From Fibrobacterota bacterium (lineage in GTDB: Bacteria; Fibrobacterota; Fibrobacteria; UBA11236), in the NCBI GenBank assembly GCA_028287465.1, contig JAQBPO010000032.1:1-64000 (forward strand): a DNA stretch of 64,000 bases, in the 5' to 3' direction. How positions within the stretch are numbered: position 1 is the first letter of the stretch; every line of letters starts with the position of its first letter. Position numbers and translations under genes: made by a program. A model generated the notes under the pieces. That model made no database searches and was not told the DNA's origin. It worked only from the letters and a program-made list of their open reading frames with translations. Positions 24,775 to 31,960 of the stretch are shown in pieces.

Positions 24775-26907
24775 TCAGAACCAGGCCAGCTTCCCCCCCC
24801 GCTCCACCCGTCCACCCACTATCAGTTCCAGGAAATAGGTCCCCGGGGATTGACGCGAGATATCGAACCCGCCTTGGTGAGGTCCTGCGGGCAACCGGCC
24901 CAGGATGACTTCCCTGACGATCCTGCCGTCGAAGGCGCGCAGGCGGATCCGCGGATCGGCCGGCATCGCGAGCGTGTAGGCGTAAGCGATTTCCGCGCGG
25001 CCGGACCGCCAGGCGCGCAGGCTTTCCATCCTCCGCATCCGTGTCTCCGAAGAAATGCGGGTGGGTTTGCTTTGGCTGATGGCGTACTTGATGGTCTGGC
25101 CGCCCGTTCCGCCCAGCTTGATGGTCAGGGGGTGGCATTCCAATCCCGGGAAAGGGCTCCAGTATTTCGCCTTATCCTCCCCGGAAGCCAGGGTGAACGG
25201 CCCGGTGCTGGAGAGTACGCGGAGCTCCCAGACGCCGCCTTCGGCGGTCGTGATTCGGAAAAGGCTGTCGCCGCCCAGCGCATAAAGGTTCCCGGGATTG
25301 TCGACGAACGGTTCCACGATACGGACCCCCTGGGGTGACGTGACGGTTACCTCGCTGGAATAGGAACCCTTCAAGAAGCGGTGGATCCAGGTGAAGCCCA
25401 CGCCGGAGGACGCCCCGTTGGAATCGCGCAGGGATCCCGTGGACGTCGTCTTGTAGCCGTCCCCTTCCGCGGCTGCGGCCAGGACCGCTTTCTCATCGTA
25501 AAGATTGGCGTAATAGACCGCGCCCGGCTTGTCGATCCGGGGGGTCAAGGGCAGCAGGCTCCCTTCCACCGGCATATGCCTGGGCTCCTCCCGGTTATAG
25601 GCGGTCTGGGAAGAGGTTTGCAGGAATCCCAGGGTGCCGTAACCTTCGAACCACAGGTTGGTGATGCTGCCGCCCCGGACCACTTCGCCCCGGGAATATT
25701 GGCCGATGGCATCGTAGGCCGTGAGGGTGGCCATGATCTTTTCCGTGCGGATGAGCGCGGTCTTGGCGGTGGAGAAGTATTGGTACCAGTTCGCGGCCTC
25801 GGAAGGGATGGGAGCCGAGGCGGCCGCGTCCGGACCGTATTCCACCGCCGTTGCCAGGCTCTGGGCCCGGGCGAAGGAGGGATAGATGCAGGGCGGATTG
25901 CTGCCGGCATGTTTCGCGGAGTGAGGCCCGTACACCATCAGGTTCCCGTCGCCGATGAAGTTACGGGAAAGGAAGTCCAAGCTCAACGTCGCCGCGCGGT
26001 TGAAGGCCGGATCCTTGTCCGCCAGCAAGGCGAAGGTGAAGGGTATTCCGGGCGCGGTCTTGCTGCCGCTTTCCAGCATCCATTTGTACGATCGCGTGCC
26101 CCAGGAATTGTCGATGGCGCCGTTGGGATACATGAACTTGAAGTGCGTACGCAATACCCGCGCGGCGAAATCGACGTCGGCGGCCGTGTTGGTCAGGATG
26201 CCGTACAACGCTATGTAACCGATTGACTGCGCGATGTTGTACCCCAGATCGATCCCCATGCCTTCGCCGGTTATGAAGTCCTGGGAGTTGACGGACTGCA
26301 CGGTCTGGGCCATTAAGGCCGCGGCCTTGGCGTTCCATTTCGCGGGCGCGCCCGGGATGGCGATGGAAGCCAATTTGAGGGCCACGGCGCCGGTGGGAAG
26401 GTAATTGAGGTTGCCCTTGGGGAAGTTCGCCTCGATCCAATCCGCCGACCGTTTGATGGAACCGGTCCAGGCGTTGTTCTCCGCGGTCGTAAGGCGATCC
26501 TTCAGCATGACATAGGCGCCTGCCAGGGAAATCAGCTGGTCGGCCGTGGTCCCGTCCCAACCGTCATGATTCGGCCAATCCTCCCCCCATGCCCCCGCGG
26601 CATTCTGGATCCGGATCAGCCAGTTCCCCAGCTTCACTGCCGCGTCCGCGTACCTGGCATCCTTTCCATGCTTGAACGCCACGGCTAAGGGATAAACGGC
26701 TTCGGCGCCGCGGGAATGGGTCGGATGGTTGTCGGGGTTGGTGCTGGGGCATACCAGGGCCCCGAAGTCCTTGTCCCCGGCCTTCAGGTTCTGGGTCGCG
26801 GCCAGTCCGTCGCAAAGCCTGTAAAGGTTGGCCAGGAACTCCGGCGCGGCCGCGCGCGCGGCGGCTCCCAGCCCCAGGATCAAAATGAGAAACAATCTCG
26901 GAAACAT
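24775..26907 (-). CDS. Secreted alpha-toroid enzyme (polysaccharide lyase/hydrolase-like) with type IX-style C-terminal tail
   Basis: This is a 710-residue protein with signal peptide (LFLILILGLGAAARA). Residues about 20-400 are repeated helical hairpins with aromatic-rich loops (GAWGEDWPNHDGWDGTTADQ, YNIAQSIGYIALYGI), as in (alpha/alpha)-toroid lyases and hydrolases. A beta-rich region follows (about 430-620). The final 80 residues look like a FlgD/type IX sorting-type Ig tail: LRAFDGRIVREVILGRLPAG, then GTYFLELIVGG and RGGKLAWF. The likely job is extracellular polysaccharide breakdown, but I cannot name the family. GGTGGGG lies about six bases before the ATG. Confidence 0.6.
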   Translation of the reverse strand: MFPRLFLILILGLGAAARAAAPEFLANLYRLCDGLAATQNLKAGDKDFGALVCPSTNPDNHPTHSRGAEAVYPLAVAFKHGKDARYADAAVKLGNWLIRIQNAAGAWGEDWPNHDGWDGTTADQLISLAGAYVMLKDRLTTAENNAWTGSIKRSADWIEANFPKGNLNYLPTGAVALKLASIAIPGAPAKWNAKAAALMAQTVQSVNSQDFITGEGMGIDLGYNIAQSIGYIALYGILTNTAADVDFAARVLRTHFKFMYPNGAIDNSWGTRSYKWMLESGSKTAPGIPFTFALLADKDPAFNRAATLSLDFLSRNFIGDGNLMVYGPHSAKHAGSNPPCIYPSFARAQSLATAVEYGPDAAASAPIPSEAANWYQYFSTAKTALIRTEKIMATLTAYDAIGQYSRGEVVRGGSITNLWFEGYGTLGFLQTSSQTAYNREEPRHMPVEGSLLPLTPRIDKPGAVYYANLYDEKAVLAAAAEGDGYKTTSTGSLRDSNGASSGVGFTWIHRFLKGSYSSEVTVTSPQGVRIVEPFVDNPGNLYALGGDSLFRITTAEGGVWELRVLSSTGPFTLASGEDKAKYWSPFPGLECHPLTIKLGGTGGQTIKYAISQSKPTRISSETRMRRMESLRAWRSGRAEIAYAYTLAMPADPRIRLRAFDGRIVREVILGRLPAGPHQGGFDISRQSPGTYFLELIVGGRVERGGKLAWF

Positions 26908-27079
26908 CGGAACCCCACCCTCGCTGATGCCGCGTTCCCGCGGCGGTTTCCCCCCTGGGTTCCAAACTACTGCGGACTTCCTACCGGAAACCGGTTTTTT
27001 TCCTTTCCAAAAAGGCTTTCCTGGGATCCATGCGACTGCGGCGTCCGTAAAAATTGGGCGGGAAACGAAAAATGGCGGC

Positions 27080-28237
27080 TTAGGCGGCGAGAATGCGGAG
27101 GTAGGCATCGGCCACCGCATCGAACGTCCAGGGATACCGGTTGGGCCTGGCCAGGAAGGCCGGGTCCAGGGCTTCCGCTGCTTTTTTGCGCAGGTCGATC
27201 CGGTCCGTATACAGCTCCAAGGGCGCGCCTTGATCCTGCAGGTAACGGGTCAAGGGAAGCGCGGCGGCGAGGATGGGTTTGCCGAGATGGATCAAATGCA
27301 GCAAGGAACCGCTATTGCTTTTGAACCGCATGGGGCAGAGGAAAAGGTCGCAAAGCCGGAAATGCTCCGCCAGGCGATTTTCCGGAAGGTACCCGGTCAC
27401 CTGCACGCGCCCGCCCAGGCCCCTCGCGGCGACTTCCCCGTCCAACCACCGCTTGACCGGATCATCCGGCCCTGATCCGCCGGCTCCCGGGAGCCCTTTC
27501 CGGGCCTCGCTTCCGCGCGGGCCGCCCAGGATCAGCAGTTTCACGCCGGGATCCGAATCGGCGAGCAAATCCAAGGCGACGCCGTAATCGAGACCGGGAT
27601 TGAGGAACCCGAAAATGCCGACGACGGCTTTGGCGCCCTCGGGGAAGAATGCGGCGCGCAGGGATGCGTCGTCGCTTCCCGATCCAACGGGCGAAACGGC
27701 GGGAGCGTCGGAGACAGGTTCCGGAACAGGGTAATAGGCATGCGGCACCGGCTCCAGGATCGCCTTTCCCGCAAGGGGACGCAGGATGTCCCGGCCGGGA
27801 CCGGAGAGGGGGATAACCCCCTGGGCCGCATAGCCATTGGCCTGCAGGCGCTTCTCCCGGGCGTAATCCCTATGGTCCCACCGGTAACGCAGACGTTTCA
27901 ACCAGAGGATCGGCGGAAATGCCGCACGGAGATCCGCGTAGGGGAAGGCGAACGGGTCCTCCGCATAGACTTCATGCGGCACCACGTATACCCGGCCGGG
28001 ATGGCGGGCGGCCAGGGCCGGGAGGAAACCCGCGTCCGGCACGAGAGAGCGTTCGTATTGCACCAGGATGGCACGGCATCCCGCCAAGTCCCCATCATTC
28101 AAGGCGTGCCGGAAGGGAACGAATACCAGGTCGCATTTCGCCGCCAGGGACCCCGCCAGGCGCGATGTGTAGTCGGCGATTCCGCAGGGTTGGGTCCCGT
28201 CGGGCCCGACCAGGCCTATTCTGAGGGGGGATGGCAT
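27080..28237 (-). CDS. GT-B-fold glycosyltransferase (family 4-like)
   Basis: This is a 385-residue cytoplasmic protein. The N-terminal half begins IGLVGPDGTQPCGIADYTSR, typical of glycosyltransferases with an acceptor-site CGIADYT motif. The C-terminal half holds VGIFGFLNPGLDYGVALDLL, VTGYLPENRLAEHFRLCDLF and NSGSLLHLIHLGKPILA. The last is a nucleotide-sugar-binding helix in which the usual E-x7-E is replaced. The donor and acceptor are unknown; envelope polysaccharide is likely from context. The start has no spaced ribosome site, while a good promoter sits directly upstream, so the mRNA may be leaderless. Confidence 0.8.
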   Translation of the reverse strand: MPSPLRIGLVGPDGTQPCGIADYTSRLAGSLAAKCDLVFVPFRHALNDGDLAGCRAILVQYERSLVPDAGFLPALAARHPGRVYVVPHEVYAEDPFAFPYADLRAAFPPILWLKRLRYRWDHRDYAREKRLQANGYAAQGVIPLSGPGRDILRPLAGKAILEPVPHAYYPVPEPVSDAPAVSPVGSGSDDASLRAAFFPEGAKAVVGIFGFLNPGLDYGVALDLLADSDPGVKLLILGGPRGSEARKGLPGAGGSGPDDPVKRWLDGEVAARGLGGRVQVTGYLPENRLAEHFRLCDLFLCPMRFKSNSGSLLHLIHLGKPILAAALPLTRYLQDQGAPLELYTDRIDLRKKAAEALDPAFLARPNRYPWTFDAVADAYLRILAA

Positions 28238-28244
28238 TCCTGGG

Positions 28245-28274
28245 ATTATAACCCTATTCCGGCGGATGGGCCAA
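28245..28274 (-). promoter_or_regulatory. Candidate promoter giving a leaderless glycosyltransferase mRNA
   Basis: On the minus strand TTGGCC (28274-28269), an 18-base spacer and a perfect TATAAT (28250-28245) lie just upstream of the ATG at 28237. Only seven bases separate the -10 box from the start codon, so transcription would begin at or next to the ATG. Confidence 0.5.
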
Positions 28275-28283
28275 CCGCGCGGC

Positions 28284-29216
28284 CTACTTGTGCTTGCGCT
28301 GGGCCCGTTCGGACATCACCACGGTCTCCGGCGGGACCGACGAGGTAATCCAGCAGTTACCGCCGATGACGCTTCCCTTGCCGATGGTGGTTTCGCCGCC
28401 CAGGACGGTGGCGCCGGCATAGATGGTGACGCCGTCCTCGATGTTGGGATGGCGCTTGATGCCCTTGATGGGGTTGCCGTCCTTGTCCTTCGGGAAGCTG
28501 AGCGCCCCCAGGGTAACGCCTTGGTAAAGCTTGACGCCGCGGCCGATGACCGTGGTCTCGCCGATGACTACGCCCGTGCCATGGTCGATGAAGAAGCCCG
28601 GGCCGATGACCGCGCCCGGATGGATGTCGGACCCCGTGCGGGAGTGGGCGACCTCGCTCATCATGCGCGGGATCAACGGCACGTCCGCCTTGTAGAGCTC
28701 ATGGGCGATGCGATGCACGGAGATGGCCTGGACGAACGGATAGCTCATCAGGACCTCGACCACGGATCCGGCGGCGGGGTCCCCTTCGTAGGCGGCCAGC
28801 AGATCCAGGCCCAGGACCTGGCGGATGAGGGGAAGCTGTTCCAAAAGCTTGACGGTCACCTCGCCGGCGAGGGCGGCGTTCGTACCGCAGCGGGGATCGT
28901 CCGCGCCCAAGGGCCGGGCCAGGGAAGAACGGTAATCGAGGGCCATGGCGATATGGTGGGACAGGGCTCCGCGCACGGAAGCGAGGCTTTCCAGGATGAA
29001 GTCCCCCAATTCGTCCTCACGCACCACCTGGTTGCCGAAAACGCCCGGGAACAGAACGGACAGGAGCTGGTCCAGAACCTGGGCCACCGCGTCCCGGCCG
29101 GGCAGCTGGCAGCCCTCCCAGATGTTCGCCAGATGGTCTCCGGTAATGGCCTGGCCGAGTTTGCCGGCGAGGCCTTCCAAACCCATTTTGTCTTTGTCCG
29201 CGCCGTTCATGCTCAT
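28284..29216 (-). CDS. cysE: Serine O-acetyltransferase (SAT/EpsC type)
   Basis: This is a 310-residue enzyme making O-acetylserine from serine and acetyl-CoA, the precursor of cysteine. An N-terminal helical region is followed by a left-handed beta-helix with hexapeptide repeats. The catalytic signature GFFIDHGTGVVIGETTVIG is present, with GVKLYQGVTLGALSFPKD after it. The length (about 310) and long N-terminus fit the SAT-EpsC subgroup rather than the 273-residue E. coli form. AGGA precedes the ATG, and TATATT about 19 bases upstream is a likely -10 box. No cysK is nearby. Confidence 0.93.
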   Translation of the reverse strand: MSMNGADKDKMGLEGLAGKLGQAITGDHLANIWEGCQLPGRDAVAQVLDQLLSVLFPGVFGNQVVREDELGDFILESLASVRGALSHHIAMALDYRSSLARPLGADDPRCGTNAALAGEVTVKLLEQLPLIRQVLGLDLLAAYEGDPAAGSVVEVLMSYPFVQAISVHRIAHELYKADVPLIPRMMSEVAHSRTGSDIHPGAVIGPGFFIDHGTGVVIGETTVIGRGVKLYQGVTLGALSFPKDKDGNPIKGIKRHPNIEDGVTIYAGATVLGGETTIGKGSVIGGNCWITSSVPPETVVMSERAQRKHK

Positions 29217-29345
29217 GGTTCCTGGCCGAAATATACTAGTAAAGGCCCCGGGCGCAAACCCGGCGCGGAACGTGCGCTCCCGGAAATGCTATTTTGACCG
29301 GTGCGCTGCGCCCCTTTCCCCTTGGGGCCCTAGAACGGAGGCGGC

Positions 29346-30533
29346 ATGAAGATCTGGGTGGACGAGAACATTCCCATGGGCAAAGAGGCGTTCGCCGACC
29401 ATGGGGAAACGATCCGCTTCGCCGGCCGAGGCCTCACGCGCAATGACATCTCCGGCGCGGATGCGCTCATCGTGCGTTCCGTGACCCGGGTCGATGCGGC
29501 CTTGCTTGAGGGAACGCCGGTCCGTTTCGTGGGAACCGCCACCATCGGCACCGACCACATCGATCAGGAATACCTGCGCTCCCGGGGCATCGGCTTCTCC
29601 TCCTCCCCGGGCTGCAATGCCAACTCGGTCGGGGAATACGTCACCACGGCGTTGACCTGGCTGGAAACGGAAAAGGGCTTCGCCCTGGAAGGCAAGACGA
29701 TCGGCATCGTCGGGTACGGCCATGTCGGCAAGCAGGTGGAGCGCAAGGCCTTGGCCCTGGGCCTGCGCGTGCTCCGATGCGACCCGCCCCTGCGCGATGC
29801 GGCCCGCGCCGCGGCCATCGCGGCGGGAGGAGCCGGAGCCGCCGATTACGGCATCGGCGATTTCGGGTTCACCGAGCTGCCAGCGCTTCTGGAGCGGAGC
29901 GATATCCTTTCCTTGCACGTGCCCCTCACCCTGGAGGGCCCCTATCCCACCCTGCGCTTGGCGGATGCGCGCTTCTTCGAACGGCTCACCCGCCCCACAG
30001 TGCTTCTGAACACCTGCCGAGGCGAGGTCATAGACCAGGCCGCCCTCATGGCCGCCATGGACGCGGGAAGGATCCGGCACCTGGTCCTGGATGTATTTAC
30101 CGGGGAACCCCGGATAGACCGGGTCCTCGCCGGCAGGGCGGATTTGATTTCCCCCCATATCGCGGGCTATTCCCTTCAGGGCAAGCTCAACGGCACCACC
30201 CAGGTTGCCGCGGCTTTCAGGAGGTTTTTCGGATTCGATACCCATTGGGCGCCGATCTTCCCCGCCCCCTCCAAGCCGGATATCGATTACTCCCATCCGG
30301 ATTCGGACACCGACTTCCGGCGTTTTTGCGTGGCATCCGCGTATGATCTCCCCGCCGACGACAAGCGGCTGCGGGATTCCCTGCTGGAGGCGGACCCGGG
30401 CAAGGCTTTCGACCGCTTGCGGCGCGATTATCCCGTCCGTCACGAATTCCCCTCATATACCATCCGGAATGTACCCGGAGGGAAACGGGAATTGCGGAAA
30501 CGGTTGGCGGACCTGGGCTTCAAGGTCGCCTGA
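29346..30533 (+). CDS. pdxB: 4-phosphoerythronate dehydrogenase
   Basis: This is a 395-residue D-2-hydroxyacid dehydrogenase. PdxB oxidises 4-phosphoerythronate in pyridoxal phosphate synthesis. The start MKIWVDENIPMGKEAFADHG and the stretch GTATIGTDHIDQEYL are characteristic of PdxB. The NAD fold has GIVGYGHVGKQVERKA. The catalytic residues are visible in NTCRGEVID (Arg), DVFTGEP (Glu) and ISPHIAGYS (His). The C-terminal PdxB-specific dimerisation region (about 285-395) is present, separating it from plain SerA-like enzymes. GGAGG lies four bases before the ATG. Confidence 0.93.
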   Translation: MKIWVDENIPMGKEAFADHGETIRFAGRGLTRNDISGADALIVRSVTRVDAALLEGTPVRFVGTATIGTDHIDQEYLRSRGIGFSSSPGCNANSVGEYVTTALTWLETEKGFALEGKTIGIVGYGHVGKQVERKALALGLRVLRCDPPLRDAARAAAIAAGGAGAADYGIGDFGFTELPALLERSDILSLHVPLTLEGPYPTLRLADARFFERLTRPTVLLNTCRGEVIDQAALMAAMDAGRIRHLVLDVFTGEPRIDRVLAGRADLISPHIAGYSLQGKLNGTTQVAAAFRRFFGFDTHWAPIFPAPSKPDIDYSHPDSDTDFRRFCVASAYDLPADDKRLRDSLLEADPGKAFDRLRRDYPVRHEFPSYTIRNVPGGKRELRKRLADLGFKVA

Positions 30534-30754
30534 AGCCCAAACTTCCCAATATCCGCGGGCCTTCCCGTTTTGATCCCGGATTCGCAGGATTGCGCTTTTA
30601 TAGGCGGCGATTCTTTGACGGATCCATTACTTTACGGATAGGTCGTTGCGGTATCGAGAGATGCCGCACCCGCCCTTCGAAGCATCGGGACGGCCGCTCC
30701 GGAATCCTGCATTGGATTCCACGCAGGGAGGGGCGAGAACCAGGAAAAATCCGA

Positions 30755-31558
30755 ATGAAAAACATGCTATCCCGGCAGACACCGGTCCGCGCCCTCCTCA
30801 AGATGAGGCCCATGGCCATCGGCATGCTCGATAAGCGGAAGATCCGCTACTGGGATTCCCTCGACAAACCCCTCGGCGACCTGTTCCACCAGGAAGGGAT
30901 GGATGATTTCCTCGACGAGGTCTCTTATGCCAGAGTTCCCGCCCCCGATACGGATTGGTCGGCCATGCCCCTTTACATGCTGGTGGAATACCTGACCCAG
31001 GAACATCGCGGCCTCTTGCTGCAGGAAGTCGGCGATATCTCCCACCTCCTCGATATCCACACCCTTTCGGATTCCCCCGAATCAGCGGATCTGCGCAAAC
31101 TGCAACGCGCATTCCAGGATTGGGTGAAGGAATTCCAGGGCCATATCGACCAGGAGGAAACCTACCTGTTCCCCAAGGTCCTCCGTTACGAGGCCTGCCT
31201 CAGGGATCGGAACGTGCACCCCGAATTCCATCATGGCTCCATCCAGTCCTACATGGCCTCCCTGGAAGCCCAGGAAGGCCGCCAATTCTACGCCGATTGC
31301 GGTGACCTGGCGGACCGGATGGGCGCCCATGAGCGCAAACACCCCGATTCCATGGCCGCCAGGGAACTGGCTGAACTCACCGAGCGGCTGCGGGACAAGC
31401 TCAACGCCCATCGCGACCTCGAAAGCAAGACCTTGTATACCGCCGCGCGGGACCTGGAACGGAGCCTGTACAACAAGTCCATCGATGGTGACCCCGCCGT
31501 GGCCTTCCAACGCCGGGGACCCATGGATTCCGGAATCCTGAGGTTGGACGAAGGGTAG
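30755..31558 (+). CDS. RIC/ScdA-like hemerythrin-domain protein lacking the N-terminal Cys pair
   Basis: This is a 267-residue protein. Residues 1-50 resemble the ScdA/DUF542 domain (RALLKMRPMAIGMLDKRKIR), but the family's CCGG segment is replaced by YWDS. Residues about 70-230 are a hemerythrin four-helix bundle with metal-ligand candidates in LTQEHRGLL, GHIDQEETYLFP, HHGSIQSY and GAHERKHPD/AHRDLESKTLY. RIC proteins (YtfE, ScdA) repair Fe-S clusters after nitrosative or oxidative stress. The diiron site seems complete, but the missing Cys pair makes the repair role uncertain. The ATG at 30755 is chosen by family fit; the frame upstream is shadow. Confidence 0.8.
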   Translation: MKNMLSRQTPVRALLKMRPMAIGMLDKRKIRYWDSLDKPLGDLFHQEGMDDFLDEVSYARVPAPDTDWSAMPLYMLVEYLTQEHRGLLLQEVGDISHLLDIHTLSDSPESADLRKLQRAFQDWVKEFQGHIDQEETYLFPKVLRYEACLRDRNVHPEFHHGSIQSYMASLEAQEGRQFYADCGDLADRMGAHERKHPDSMAARELAELTERLRDKLNAHRDLESKTLYTAARDLERSLYNKSIDGDPAVAFQRRGPMDSGILRLDEG

Positions 31559-31960
31559 GCCGGGGAGAAGATTCCGCGGAGGATTCCGGCTGAATCCGAG
31601 GCCCTCTGCATCGGGCATGATTATGCCTGGAGCCGGGGACCGGCGGCCGGGACCGGGAGCGAAATCAAAAATCCGGAGAATTTGGGCGGCTCGGGCAAAC
31701 GGCAGTTGTAGCAGTCAAAACCGCTCGCCAGGGCTCGCTCCCGGCTTGGCTGCTTTCAAAACGCCTCGACACCCACCCCCACCATCCACTCCCCAAAGCT
31801 CCTCCTCCTCCCCCCTACAAACCCTCCAGGCACCCTGTAAACAGCCGCTCCCAGCGGCCTCCAGGGTCCAATCCGGCTTGAGATTCCGGTCCGGACCTAT
31901 TACATTGGAACGACTCAAAAAACAGGTTTTTTCAACAGTTCCAGGTTCAAAGGAGTTCAT
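31559..31960. other. Leader and intergenic region upstream of pyruvate phosphate dikinase
   Basis: These 402 bases carry no recognisable gene. A pyrimidine-rich stretch (C and T runs) lies at about 31768-31830. The 3' end holds a promoter candidate (31878-31906). A possible leader hairpin follows: GGAAC near 31907 pairs with GTTCC near 31940, with AAAAAA and TTTTTT pairing inside at about 31917-31932. AAAGGAG then precedes the ATG at 31961. Confidence 0.55.
31878..31906 (+). promoter_or_regulatory. Candidate sigma-70-type promoter for ppdK
   Basis: TTGAGA (31878-31883) and TACATT (31901-31906) are separated by exactly 17 bases. Transcription would start near 31913 and give a leader of about 48 bases that includes the AAAAAA/TTTTTT hairpin. 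Confidence 0.45.
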
